A DNA stretch of 64,000 nucleotides, taken from contig NC_053189.1 in NCBI RefSeq assembly GCF_905163445.1, positions 14,340,001 through 14,404,000 of the forward strand. Reading direction: 5' to 3'. The notes beneath the pieces are model-generated. The model was not told the DNA's origin. It saw nothing but the letters and a program-made list of their open reading frames with translations, and did not search any database. Source of the stretch: Pararge aegeria (taxonomy: Eukaryota > Arthropoda > Insecta > Lepidoptera > Nymphalidae). Made by a program: the position numbers and the translations under genes. Of this stretch, positions 1 through 10,659 are shown piece by piece (within the stretch, counting starts at the first letter, position 1; each line of letters starts with the position of its first letter).

Positions 1-118
1 AAATACAAAGAAACACATTTACAAAAATAATAAAAAAAACTAGTTTAGGTGTGCAAAGGCGGTCTTATCGCTAAAGCGATCTCTCCCAAACAACCTTTGG
101 CGATAATAGTTTTTGTGA
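1..118 (-). mobile_element. L7 LINE 3' end, clipped by window edge
   Basis: Read on the minus strand, this carries the L7 3'-UTR hallmark: a GGTTG...GAGATCGCT block followed by AGCGATAAGACCGCC. The same hallmark recurs at 16350, 25780, 38406, 59775 and 63225. The element starts outside the window. No coding part is visible. Confidence 0.5.
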
Positions 119-1180
119 GGAACGGGTTGGTGCGGCAATAAAAATTTCTACCTACATAAAAATATTGCAAAACAAAAAAACAATAAATACTAACACGAGT
201 CGACCGAAAGGAAAATCCGTAACGTTTCTATACGGTAGTAATGCTATGGAGGCATGCCTTCGTGATGTCATTGCTTTAGTTCATCATTATCCTAAAGCCA
301 TAATTTCCCATTGCAGGTCACAGCTTTGCTTAAGCAATAGGGGTTAAAAGCGTAGACCCTCAGCAATGCTAATTACATACAATAACTTTTTTAACGTCTT
401 AATGATAATAAGTGCATTTCGAGGAACGTAGAACTAGATAGCACTTTTTTCACTCTTCGAAGTGGTACTGAGGTTTATCTTATCGTAAAAACCTAAAATA
501 AACAACCATCATATCAAACCAAACATTTTATAGAACCAACCTCTTGTATCAAACACCTACAGCGCATTTGAGTCGAGTCAAACCTACTAACCGAAAGTAT
601 AATTATCACAAATGCTTCATATTTTCTTGCAGATAAAGTAGAGCGTCGGAAATTGAAGGCGTTCAGCCAGCTGTGCCAAGACAACGCGTTCCTGTACGAA
701 ATGTGGGGAGTCTTGCGACTTGATATGTCACTGCCGCTTAGCTACTCCAGCCTTTGCACTACTTACCTTATCATTTTCGTTCAATTCTCCAGATTCATAG
801 ACTAGATTTAGTTTAAAATTTAAAACTGCTAAACCCTTGCATTGATTCAGGAAGGGTTCAACCGTATTCATAGACTAGATTTCGTTTTAAACTCGAAACT
901 GCTAAATTCTTGCATTGATTCATTTTATTCATCATTGAACGGAAGCGTTTTGTTAATGGCAGTGCCCAAACCAACGCGTCTAACCTGCGTCCACTATAGC
1001 ATGTACATTTTCCTACTTGCAACCAATCAAGCAAGACTTCTCTCAAATCAAGGATAACGTGATTAACATACATTTGTAGGACACCTTTTTGCCTGAGCAT
1101 AACTTAATATACACATCGTTTATGAATAAAGGCGAAAGCAGTCTACATTTTGTATAAAAAATGTCATTTTAATTACCTAC
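119..1180. other. Unrecognised AT-rich stretch with a short tandem duplication
   Basis: No gene or known repeat is recognised. A 57-bp segment beginning ATTCATAGACTAGATTT occurs at 793-849 and again at 866-922, about 73 bp apart, with roughly 85% identity by eye. It is a local tandem duplication. The short ORFs here have no domain-like content. Confidence 0.5.
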
Positions 1181-1305
1181 CTCTTAAAAAGTTCAAAGTT
1201 TGTATTTTAATACAGTAAGCTTATATACGATTACGAAGTCCTTTATACTATAATAGGACTTTTCTATAAGCTTACGTTTAATACAAACTTTGAACTTTTT
1301 AAGAG
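1181..1305. repeat. Long inverted repeat (about 42-bp arms), MITE-like hairpin
   Basis: The left arm at 1181-1225 begins CTCTTAAAAAGTTCAAAGTT. The right arm at 1264-1305 ends with its complement, AACTTTGAACTTTTTAAGAG. The arms pair almost throughout, and an inner AGTCCT/AGGACT stem lies at 1237-1260. The compact symmetrical form fits a small MITE. No target duplication is obvious, so a long hairpin of other origin remains possible. Confidence 0.6.
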
Positions 1306-1356
1306 ACATCCCCTCTAAATTCCTCCTATAAATTTAAAATGCATATAAAAATTATC

Positions 1357-1433
1357 GGGACCGACAGGTTTTGAACCTGCGACTTTCTGGCAATCGCGTG
1401 CCTGAGCGCTTTGACCACTAAACTATGGCTACT
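1357..1433 (-). mobile_element. tRNA-like SINE head (family G)
   Basis: On the minus strand there is an A-box-like TAGTTTAGTGG and a B-box-like GGTTCAAAACC at tRNA spacing. The expected acceptor stem does not pair, so this is not a functional tRNA gene. A second diverged copy with the same flank (AAAATGCATATAAA) lies at 63715-63800, which supports a dispersed tRNA-derived SINE. Confidence 0.5.
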
Positions 1434-1439
1434 ACCAGC

Positions 1440-2107
1440 GTAGCTCTTTTATCGTTCGCTAAGTGACTCTAATAATACGTATGTATAAAAAAACAAAGTA
1501 TGGAAAATTAAAAGAACAAACAGGCTAAACTGAGCTTAAACTATTAGTCGGATCAGGCTGAAATTTGGCAAACAGATAGTTATTGTAAAGCATGGATCTG
1601 CTTAGAAGGGATTTTTGAAAATTCACCCCTTTCAATTTCTTTATTAAATAAATTACTAATAATCTATTTCGCATTGAAAGTTAAAAAAAAACAGTGTCTC
1701 AATAATTTTACAACTTTGATGTAAGTAAAATGATAAACATAATAAATTGAAAAAATAAATTAAACATATTATATTGAGCACAGCTGGCGCCTAGAGTTCA
1801 CATCAATGAACTCTTGAAAGCCAGAAACCATTTCTTGAATAATGTTCCCCATCTTGTTTTTTATCGTGGAACTTCGCCTATTTTTTAGTTGGGGGCATTA
1901 AAGGAATCCAAATTACTTTTATGTTCCAATTTGTATAAATTAGAATGGCCGAGAGCTTGAGACAGATTTACTGTAATTTTATCTCTTACTTTTACAAGTC
2001 TTGTACTTTAGAATCCTATTACTGAATAGGATCATTACCAAGATTCACAAAAAGGTGGACTCGTGTTGAATTTATTTACTCATATCTAGTCTGAAGCTAT
2101 GTTTCTA
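1440..2107. other. No recognisable feature
   Basis: This stretch is AT-rich and has no repeat hallmark, RNA gene or plausible exon that I can identify. Confidence 0.4.
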
Positions 2108-2280
2108 TTATTTTTAGTAGTAGTAGAGGTTTTTGTGGTAGAGCTCGTCCGCCATCTTTATTTCTGCCACAAAGCAGCATTATGCAATGCTAGTCGTATG
2201 TTTCGGTCTGAAGCTGTTGCAGGTATAATTGCAAGCACACGAGTCTTAACACCTACCTCAGATTGAACGACAAAGGGCAT
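2108..2280 (-). repeat. Repeat E copy
   Basis: This is the reverse complement of the motif set GGCAGAAATAA...GAGCTC seen in the better copies at 20930 and 33574. It is diverged. The class of repeat E is unknown; it could be a LINE 3' end or the relic of a DNA element. Confidence 0.45.
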
Positions 2281-2456
2281 AATTTTTTTTTTTTTTTTAA
2301 ATAAATGCACACATCGACATCTAGTACCAAAGTAAGCGTAGCTTGTGTTATGGGTACTAAGACGACTGATAAATATTTTAATGAATAATATACATAAATA
2401 CTTATAATAAACAGAAAAACACCCAGCCACTGAAAAACATTCATGTTAAAGCTATA
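2281..2456 (-). mobile_element. SINE A, tail half
   Basis: On the minus strand it runs from GTTTTTCAGTGGCTGGGTGT through CATAACACAAGCTACGCTTA to a long A tract (T tract on the plus strand at 2284-2299). The tRNA head is missing. It abuts repeat E directly. Confidence 0.75.
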
Positions 2457-2590
2457 AACTAGAATTTTAGTAATTTCACTTCGTTGTAATGGGTTCAAAG
2501 GGAGATTGCGACACTCTTAACACAAGTTAACTTGGTACTAGTCTTTAAGCTTTCCTTTGTGCACAAAGCAATAGTATCACCGTGTTAAAT

Positions 2591-2831
2591 CAATAAGGAG
2601 TTACTTGCTGTTACATTGTTATTTAATAAATAAACGAAAACATAATTAAAATAAATAAATAAATAAATTTGTGTCAAAAGTCCACATCACCAAAAATGTC
2701 GCTTACACCAATAAGGAGTTTCTTGCTGTTACATTGTTATGTAATATATAAAAAAAAACGTTAGTAAAATAAATAAATAAATTTGTATTGTATTAAACTG
2801 CCCAAAGTCCATATAACCAAAAATGTCGCTT
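2591..2831. repeat. Two-unit tandem duplication, about 120 bp per unit
   Basis: CAATAAGGAGTT(A/T)CTTGCTG begins at 2591 and again at 2709. CAAAAATGTCGCTT closes the units at 2691-2704 and 2818-2831. Both units contain an (AAAT)n run, which probably helped to create the duplication. Confidence 0.75.
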
Positions 2832-2930
2832 AAACCAAATAGCCTTTCCACTCCTGAACATTTAGACAACAGTCGTCTTCATTGCCAAAGATTGACATTG
2901 ACATTTAACAGCATATTTATAATAATAATA

Positions 2931-3176
2931 ATCTGCACGCCTGTTCACCTGAATAAGATTAGAATAAGGGATCACTCCATATGTGAATGTGGCTTGGAAG
3001 AAGGCACTGTCTCCCATATCCTCTTCTCTTGCCCTAAACTCCTTCATCCCCTCTATGATGTTCTCCCAGTCCAAGTTCCTCGTCCTCTAAATGTTGAGTG
3101 TCTGTTAATGTCTGTGTTTAGCCCATTCTGTAGATTCCTATGTAAATATGTTAAGTGTAATATTATTAAGTTGTAA
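2931..3176 (+). pseudogene. L4 non-LTR retrotransposon, C-terminal zinc-knuckle remnant
   Basis: The frame from about residue 37 of the open stretch reads NKIRIRDHSICECGLEEGTV, followed by SHILFSCPK and VPRPLNVECLL, and ends in a stop after NIIKL. The Cys-x-Cys...His-x4-Cys spacing and its position at the very end of the ORF match the C-terminal Cys/His motif that follows the RNase H or RT region in several insect LINE clades (Jockey/R1/I group). The upstream sequence is the 2591-2831 tandem duplication, not more RT. The copy is therefore 5'-truncated to its last 80 or so codons and cannot be mobile by itself. Confidence 0.6.
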
Positions 3177-4313
3177 ATATATATGTAAGAACCTTCCTAT
3201 CTCCAACAAACTAACATTCTAATTATCTGTTTTTCTGTTGGAAATTAACTGATAAAGGAGAAGCAAAAAATCTGCTACTTATTTAAATGCGTCAAGATTA
3301 AAATTTGGTCTTTCTCATATATCACCGATCATTCTCAAAAGCGTGTCTCCTCCATACCACGTGACATTGGCGAAGTAAATCGTACCCAATTGGTACAAAC
3401 GCAAGCCCTTAAAAAAAAAAAAAAAAAAATAATAATAATATTTTTTTAATTCAGGTAAAACGCATCTCGATATACACGTAAAAAAAGTAGCAAAGTATTT
3501 TAGAAGATCTAAAGAATAATAAATGAAATGAAAACAATTAAAAAAATACAAATAAAATATAGTTGACCTCACCAATGTTTCAATAGTAGTCACTAATTGG
3601 CTGCTTAAAATGATGACTAAAAAACTTAATAAAATCGCTACCATAAAGTCGATGTCTCTAATCTAAATATGCTGGCATTGAAGCAGCGTTGTGAGCCTAA
3701 GCGAAACCTCGTCCAAAACAAAAAACCTGCGCTTAGCACAATCTAGTACTACAAACTAAACGAGACTGACAAAGCTATTTTTACACGCTTTATATTAGCT
3801 TCACTTGTATGTTTGTATGTTTGTAACCGACTTCTTTGGACGCTATTTTGACCTACTTTAAACGGTCAGATTTCGTTCAAACTTTGTAGACATATCGAGG
3901 ACCGATGATAATACACTAATTTGAGAAGATTATTCCAATTTTCAATATAAAAAATAAGATTTTTTTCTGTTCCTAAATCGTTTTAACTCTCGTTGATTGG
4001 TTGGTATTTAATAGAATTGATTAATTGAATAGAAAAAATGTATACCGGAAAACTAGAATCGAACAATGCATTTATATAAATCCAGATGAACAAATATCAC
4101 AGTTTCCGCATAGTCACGTGAGTCGTGCCGTGTTAGCTTTTCTGATAGCGTGTAATTGAGCTGAAAATATTTTATTTTCATTTTTAGTACGCTTTTGTAT
4201 GAGTCCTTCCATTTCGAACTTGAAGGTTATTGTTCTATTTGAAAGGAGAAGCTGCCGGACGTCTTTGCGATTATTTCTTGGTTGGAAGAACATTTTGTAC
4301 AGCTGTTAGATCA
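3177..4313. other. LINE 3' flank and unrecognised DNA
   Basis: The first 100-200 bases probably belong to the L4 3' region. An A-rich tract lies at 3411-3430. At 3800-3900, TATGTTTGTATGTTTGTAAC followed by an AAACTTTGTAGACATATCGAGG segment resembles a worn Helitron-like repeat. Nothing else is recognised. Confidence 0.35.
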
Positions 4314-4631
4314 TTTTTTTTACTACAAGTTAGCCCTTGACTGCAATCTCACCAGGTGTTAAGTGAACATTCAGTCTAAGTTGGTAGCGGGCTAACCTGT
4401 TGGTATGGTAGTCATACACCTAATCGGTTTCTACTCAACATCGCACCGGAACACTTAGTCGCTAAGCGGCTAGTCGGTAGGATGGTAACTAACCACGACC
4501 AAAGCCTCCAACCGGACCAGACCAGAGAAAATTCAGAAATTATAAATTCCCAAATTGCTCCAGTTGGGAATCGAATCCGGGACCTCCTTCTTAAATTCAC
4601 AGCGCTCACCGTTGCGCCAGGGAGGTCATCG
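4314..4631 (-). mobile_element. SINE C, essentially full length
   Basis: Read on the minus strand: GACCTCCCTGGCGCAACGG (box A), the body with the CGGTGCGATGT segment, the CTAACAGGTTAGCCCGCTACC-like block, and the AACTTGTAGTAAAAAAAA tail. Box B is slightly altered (GATTCGATTCCC). The short ORFs here are readings of the SINE. Confidence 0.9.
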
Positions 4632-5330
4632 CGTGATTGTTACAAAGTCTTTACCTGGTGGAGACGATTAGAATATGTATTACGATTTTTTATTTATTTC
4701 TACATAAAAACTTTTTATTAAATTGCAATTGCAAACAACAGCGTTTTGGGTATTCACAATGAAAATAATAACAGCACATGAAACTTAATTAAGCAAACAT
4801 ATTTTTCAATAATACTGGAAGATACAAATAGTAATTAAATGAACCCCAGATATTATTTAAAGCTTAAAGTGAAAAAATCCTTTAAAATTTTGAGGTTAGC
4901 AAATCTCTGCCAATCCTCGAGTCAACCTCGAACATAATGATAACGAGCTTATTTGAGATAACTTTGAGAACAAGGCTCTTAGTCTCCAAGGCTTCATTTC
5001 CTTTGTTAACTTAGTGGCATCTGAAGTCGCTCAGCACAGCAATATTTTGGAAAATAATTATATTCTTAATAGGAAATCTCTGTGGTTTAATTGACCGTCG
5101 TATTAAAAATTATACAATGCTCAACCCCCGCTCTCTTACTACCATCGTGTAAAGCAGGTTTATTTTAATATATGTGACGTTTAGTTTGAGTTTGACAATC
5201 CTTATTTTAATATTATAAGATTTTAGATTTTTTTAAAACAATGCTTTTAGCAATAGTCCTGTGTAATAAACGCCCTGTGTTGCAATTACCATATTTAATT
5301 TAAACCTTTTACTTACCCAATATTATTTAC
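4632..5330. other. No recognisable feature
   Basis: This is AT-rich sequence with no repeat hallmark that I can name and no convincing exon. Confidence 0.4.
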
Positions 5331-5790
5331 AAGCTGTTCCCCGCGACTTCGTCTGCGTTTAATTTTGTTTTTTGATGAGGCATTCAATTTAGTTGTAGTT
5401 CTATAAAAAAATAAAGTATTCAGTATCGCTAAGGCTTAAATGAGGGGCTTGCTGCTGTCCGTTGAGGAGTTCTGTCCTCTATCTCCAACTATATTCATCA
5501 GATCTGCACAAAGTTTTGGCAAAATTAAACACATATTATAACCTCTATACTTAATACAAAAATAATTATTTAAATCGGTTATAATTTGTCGGAGTTATTG
5601 TGTAAAATCGTCAAACACTTTCATCCCCTCTCCCAAAGGAACCGAGCTTAATGTCGGGATAAAAAGTATTCTATATGACTTCTAACACTTTCAAGAATAT
5701 GTGTACAAAGTTTCATGAGGATCGGTTAAGTAGTTTTTGCGTGAAAGCGTAACAAACAAACTTACATTGACATTTATAACATTAGTAGGG
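5331..5790 (+). mobile_element. Helitron-like repeat H, long copy
   Basis: It begins with the lepidopteran hallmark GCGACTTCGTCTGCGTTTAA. It continues through AACCGAGCTTAATGTCGGGA and CATGAGGATCGGTTAAGTAG and ends near CATTAGTAGGGATAGGGATA. Close copies lie at 51722 (+) and 56214 (-). Such repeats are widely reported in Lepidoptera, usually as non-autonomous Helitron-like elements. I see no coding sequence. Confidence 0.7.
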
Positions 5791-5916
5791 ATAGGGATAG
5801 GGATAATATTATTTATCAGAATAAATTATTGCCGTGCAGGGCAAAGTAACATGAGCCGTACTCAAGGAAGACTTTAGAAATATACAACATCTTAAACGTA
5901 AAGAGCGAGATGGTTA

Positions 5917-5974
5917 TTTTCGGAAACTGCCGAATTATAAAAAGTTTTTTTATAATTCGGCAGTTTCCGGAAAA
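5917..5974. repeat. Near-perfect hairpin, about 26-bp arms, 1-nt loop
   Basis: TTTCGGAAACTGCCGAATTA lies in the left arm (5917-5943). Its complement lies at 5945-5974, with one bulged G and essentially no loop. See the findings on palindromes. Confidence 0.85.
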
Positions 5975-6960
5975 CACATGAAGTGTACGGAAAAAGGAAT
6001 TATAAATACACATAAGCTAAAATATTTGAAGACTCACACCCTTTTGAAATGTTTGAATTAAAAAAGCATATATTTTAAGGCAATGCAAAAGCCATTTTTA
6101 GGCAACAGTTCAAAAACTACCACTGTTTTTGATAAAGAATGTCTAAATGTAAACATTTAGAGTAAGTTGTTAAAGACTTATAGAATTATATAAACACTTA
6201 TGAATGCTTCCGAAGTCGCCATCCTCACCATAAATGCAAAATGTATACGAGGGTGGCTGATATTATTGTAAAATGTTTGTTGCAGTTTATTTTAACAAAA
6301 AAAAAATCAACCCGTTAGCGTCAGGAAAGGTGGATTTTTAGTGGCTAGTGCTCGCCATATTTTTTTTTTTGATTCTTCACAAATCTCAAGCAGACTCCGA
6401 AACTGAAACTCTGAAAACTGAAACTCCGAAAATCAAAATATTAAAATCCATTAACTCGATGAGGCTGTAATAATATAAAACTTTAACTCCAAAACTTTGT
6501 ATGTACGAGTACTTAAAATTCTTGATAGTTACTTTATAACTTTTAATTACACTCCATAAAATAATAATATAAATGTTTATATATCTACAATGTTTCAAAT
6601 AAATATTGCCAACAAATCCATTAGATCACGTTTATCCTCATCAGAAAAATGAACTCACGTTTTATTTTATCAAAATGTTGATTTATTTCATAATTTTAAT
6701 CCAGTGAACAAACTGAATTGGGAGACTCGGAAAAATAATTAAGAACGCGATTTTGTTTTAACGTTTTTTTTCCGGATACCGGCTTCAATCAAAATGTTGA
6801 TTTGGAAAAAAATGTTTCAAATATAAAAAATAGGAACATTATCTTAGGCTTAAAATTATCTGTTCTGAGCCGCAAAAAACTTCATCAGTCAACGATTCAT
6901 AAGGCTGCTTCGATGTTGGAGTAAAGCGTAGAGTTGTGTGGCGTTTTTAGAAGTTATAAT
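5975..6960. other. Mostly unrecognised; one short dispersed motif
   Basis: At 6304-6420, ACCCGTTAGCGTCAGGAAAG is followed by CTCAAGCAGACTCCGA. A related segment lies at 7313-7400 (ACCCGTTAGCGTCATGAAAA, then CTCAAGCAGAAACACTCCGA). The two may be copies of an unnamed repeat about 100 bp long. Confidence 0.4.
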
Positions 6961-7200
6961 TTTTTATTTTTTTTACTAGACCTCGACTGCAATCTCACCT
7001 GGTGGCAATTGAGGATGAGTCTAGAAGATAACGAGCTATTAGGGCATGGAAGTAATATTGAACCCTAAGCTCTAAAATTTTTCTACGCTGTATAGTACCG
7101 GAACGCTAAATCGCTTGAAAATACGTCTTTGTTGGCAGGGTTTTGGTTACCAACCAAACCAGACCAAAGAATTTCCAGATATTATAAATTGAAATCTCGT
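6961..7200 (-). mobile_element. SINE C, diverged and head-truncated
   Basis: The tail TCGACTGCAATCTCACCTGG and the ACCGGAACGCTAAATCGCTT block are clear. The tRNA head is lost beyond the CAAACCAGACCAAAGAA segment. Confidence 0.75.
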
Positions 7201-7930
7201 ACAGGTTAAGCAATACGGAAACCAGCCTATACAAAAGCCTGCAAAACTAGCATTTTCAATTTAAAAACAAATATAAATCTAGAGACCAAGATTCATCAGA
7301 ATCTATCAGAATCGACCCGTTAGCGTCATGAAAAGTTAAATGATTGGAATATTGTTTTTATTGAGCCTTCCCAAACCTCAAGCAGAAACACTCCGATAAG
7401 GTTGTAGCCCAAATACCTACAGTATACAACACAGTTATACCCCAAACTTTACTCTCATTCTGTTGCAGTCGAAAAATATTGAACGATATTAATTAAAAGA
7501 GACCGTTCCTTATGTTGTACAAACCTCTTACAAACAAAAATGTAATTTAAAAAGAAGAGGAGTATGCAATAGAACCCAACGAGTTACATTCCATCGCTTT
7601 AGAGAGAAAAAGAAAGCACTAGGCAATAAAAACTTGACTGAAAACATTTTTAAATTTTCAGTGTAACATTTTTCATTCCTATGGACTCCGATATACTTCC
7701 GACATCGAAACTACGAGTACTTATCACGGGAAAAATGTGGAAAATTAAAAATTGAAGTTACACTCCAGTTGCTCGGTGAAGAAAATTGCAATATTAAAGT
7801 TTGTAACGTACATTATAAATATATATTCTCTTACCTGACTGCAGGAGGGTAAGAGGGACTCTTGTAATGTATTTAAAATATTGTGTCTGCGTATTTATAC
7901 AACGTATAAATTAAAACCGATATATTACGT
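7201..7930. other. No gene; repeat-like motif at 7313-7400
   Basis: Apart from the partner of the 6304 motif, nothing is recognised. Confidence 0.35.
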
Positions 7931-8107
7931 TACAGGCTTTAGAGATACATTATTTACTGTCTCTGAGACTTATCTGTGAAACTGAAATAGTTTATGAGAA
8001 AACCACTGCCATAATTTTAACTGAAATAAATCAAATACAGCCTAAATAATCAAAATATATTCAAAATTAAAATCAAGTTACTCCTCTTACTTTATTAGGC
8101 TAGTGTC
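7931..8107 (+). repeat. Repeat F, copy 1
   Basis: It contains CTGAGACTTATCTGTGAAAC and, downstream, ACTTTATTAGG. The same ordered motifs occur at 47915-48098 in the same orientation, about 40 kb away. Class unknown. Confidence 0.6.
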
Positions 8108-8198
8108 ACGTAGCGTACGAAGTCACTTTATTGTCGTTCATATAAATTAAAAGTTTGGTTTTACGCAGCAACGTACAGGAACTCTAATTAAATAGCTT

Positions 8199-8318
8199 GG
8201 TGGTAACTAGATACGGCGAAAGCCTCCCACCAGATCAGATCAGAGAAAAGTTAGAAATATTAAATTCTCATATTCCCGGCAGGGGACCTAAGGCAGGGGA
8301 TTCACCAGGGAGGTCGTC
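8199..8318 (-). mobile_element. SINE C head fragment
   Basis: On the minus strand it retains GACGACCTCCCTGGTGAATC, a damaged box B and the TCTGATCTGATCTGGTGGGA segment. The tail half is absent. Confidence 0.75.
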
Positions 8319-8331
8319 GGTAGCACTATAT

Positions 8332-8529
8332 ATAATGAAAATTAAGCTTAATTTGCTGTTCTCCGCCAAAAGCAAGAGAACCTTTATACTCCACATCAAA
8401 CAGATCTATAATGTGCCCTACGCACGTTTAGCTCCGAGATCGGAGCATCCTCAGGAGATGTTGAGTTTACAACGAAAAATTGTTAAGATCTTAACTAAGA
8501 TAGCATATTAAGCTTAATTTTCATAATGT
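8332..8529. mobile_element. M3, 198-bp element with 21-bp inverted termini
   Basis: ATAATGAAAATTAAGCTTAA opens the element and its near-exact complement closes it (20 of 21 positions match). The interior includes GCTCCGAGATCGGAGCATCC. Size and symmetry suggest a MITE. Target duplications were not resolved because SINE C abuts on the left. Confidence 0.6.
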
Positions 8530-9403
8530 ATCATGGAATTCCGCAAATAACGCCTGTTTCTATCCAATATGGCAGCACGACATGTTGGTGTATAGATATT
8601 TGGGTTATAAGTACTAACATAACAGCACATTCCGTATTACGAAGCGCTTCGCTCGTGTGATGCTATACTGCAATTTTCACATGACTGCAATAAAGTGTAA
8701 CTCCTTTAGTTTTCAATTTCCCGCGAGACTGGCTTCGAGAACATGTTATCTGGTAAGATGCGATGGAAAAAACAATTATTATTTCTATTACACGACTCAT
8801 CATGCGAAGCATCAGAGAGTGCTTTACGATCGAAAAATTTTTTTCGCCTCATTTTGCCGGCTATTTTTATTATTATAGCCTTGTTAGTTCACGGAATCAA
8901 GATATTTTGCATACTATTGTCGAGATAATTTAATGGAGATTAATTCCATACTTTTAAAAAATTAATTTACTGCAATAGAATTGGAAAAAAACACCAAAAT
9001 AGATCAAAAAATTTTCCTGCCCGTCATGTGTGAAACCCGAAAACACTCGAACTTGTGAAAAAATCCATTATTTGAGTTTAATTTTTTTTTTCAAAATTCT
9101 AATCGACGATTGTAGGTCACTGAATGCGAATGATTAATTAATTCAGTGTAGTTTAATTGCAATTAATAAAAAACGAAAACTGCAAGACTGTATATCTATA
9201 TTTATCCATGTAAAATTAACATGGATGGTGATATATCTATATCTATAGATATTATGTACATTTTATTCCACCAGGGGCGCTCCACTTTCCTAGTACAGCC
9301 GGTTTAAATTTTTTTTTTTTTTTTCGTTTTTTTTTTTTTCAGTATTTGATAATTAAATGAGCATTATGAGACGTGCACTTTTGGATTTTACGATTTAAGC
9401 GAC
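8530..9403. other. No recognisable gene; T-rich tract
   Basis: This stretch holds the palindrome CGAAGCGCTTCG near 8640 and a T-rich tract at 9309-9340. No repeat family is assigned. Confidence 0.4.
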
Positions 9404-9717
9404 CGTCATCATTGTATTAAACCATTACTGGCCCCCTACAGCGCATGGGTCTCCTCCCGGCGCACGGAATGAGAAGGAGTTAAGGCCGTAGTACAACACG
9501 CTGGCTCAATCTGGATTGGTGGACTCCACACACCTTTGAGAACAGTATGGAGAACACTCAAGCATGCAGGTTTCCTCATAATGTTTTCCTTCACCATTGA
9601 AGCAAGTGAATTTTGATTGCTTAAAACGCACATAGCTCAAGTTAGACGTGGGTGCTGGGATTCGAACTCAGCCCCCCGAAAGTGAAGTCGAAGTCCTACC
9701 CACTGGGCTATCACCGC
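9404..9717 (-). mobile_element. SINE B, full length
   Basis: On the minus strand: AGCGGTGATAGCCCAGTGGG, box B GAGTTCGAATCCC, the central AAGGAAAACATTATGAGGAA block, and the tail to CCAGTAATGG. Only the (GAT)n end is reduced. A second SINE B copy follows in the opposite orientation about 70 bp away. Confidence 0.9.
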
Positions 9718-9786
9718 TTTATTTAAGTCATGAAAGCTACTTTTTAGGGCAACGCTCTTACTTTCGGATAAACAGAATTCGATACT

Positions 9787-9975
9787 CGGCACGCACCTCT
9801 CATTTTTCGAAGTTATATGCGTTTTGAGCAGTTAACGATCACTTTAGCGGTAAAAGAAAACATTGTGAGGAAACTAGAATGCCTGTTACCTCTCCATTAT
9901 GTTCTCAAAGACGTATGAAATTTACCAATCCGCACACAGCCAGCGTCCTGCGGAGGTTTACCGTGCCCTGTTAAA
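9787..9975 (+). mobile_element. SINE B, head- and tail-truncated
   Basis: It begins at the GCACGCACCTCT segment and keeps AAAACATTGTGAGGAAAC and CAATCCGCACACAGCCAGCG. It forms an inverted pair with the 9404-9717 copy. Confidence 0.8.
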
Positions 9976-9997
9976 CGCTAAAATTTCAGTACTTAAT

Positions 9998-10130
9998 GAA
10001 TGAATGAATGAATGAATACACTTTCATTGTACATCAAAAAAAAAGTAGATACAGAGAAATAAACATAGGCGTAAAAGGAAAAAGCCGAAAATAAGGTAGG
10101 TGGTGCAATAAATAAGATTTAAACATTACA
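9998..10130 (-). mobile_element. L7 LINE 3' end with (ATTC)n tail
   Basis: Read on the minus strand it ends in GTGTATTCATTCATTCATTC, the microsatellite tail typical of this LINE type. It also contains the CACCACCTACC segment found in the 16350 copy. Confidence 0.55.
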
Positions 10131-10149
10131 CAAAGATATAAATAAAATA

Positions 10150-10222
10150 TATAACTTTAATATATATATTATATAATATATCTGTTATAATATATATATA
10201 TATATTATTAATATATATATTG
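10150..10222. repeat. (TA)n-rich microsatellite
   Basis: Interrupted TA repeats such as TATATATATTATATAATATA. The tract is probably prone to length variation. Confidence 0.85.
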
Positions 10223-10329
10223 CAGCGAAATGATGTTATGTCTGAGATGCAAGATCTTACAGAAAAAAGACAAGAACGCGTTAGACGTGAATATATTGTG
10301 GCGCGAACGCTAGCCCTACTAATGTTAAA

Positions 10330-10610
10330 TCAGTACACATACACATTTGCTTTGATGTTAATGCAATCTCCGTTCCAATCTACAGGCGTTAAGACATCTT
10401 CCAACGCAGGTAAACAGCTTCGGGGAGATTACATCCCCTTGTCGCATTGCTGGCCTAGTACTCACAGTCTGGTCTTGTTTATTAACATGATGGCATTCTT
10501 GTGTAATAGTTGGATATACTGGTTTCGTTTGATGGGATATCGGATTATATCCCATCCCATAGATATATGGGAGTCGCCATCTCCAAACTGCCAAATTTTC
10601 ACTCAAGTGT
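10330..10610 (-). pseudogene. L3-type LINE reverse transcriptase fragment
   Basis: The minus strand encodes MRQGDVISPKLFTC, which matches the conserved RQGDxISPxLF block (RT region 4) just upstream of the catalytic YADD region of LINE polymerases. The downstream LEDVLTPVDWNGDCIN segment is in a different frame, and the upstream YIQLLHKNAIMLINK segment in yet another. At least two frameshifts therefore break the copy. The YADD box itself is not found. It is a dead, internally truncated LINE of the group whose 3' ends recur at 37181 and 43511. Confidence 0.7.
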
Positions 10611-10659
10611 TCTCCACAATTTCTAAGGAAAGTGGCTGGTTATACTCTTCGGTATGATT

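Noticed and set aside
10220..10657. 145-codon plus ORF, the longest in the window
   Set aside because: The opposite strand carries the LINE RT motif RQGDVISPKLF, so the plus frame is an antisense artefact.
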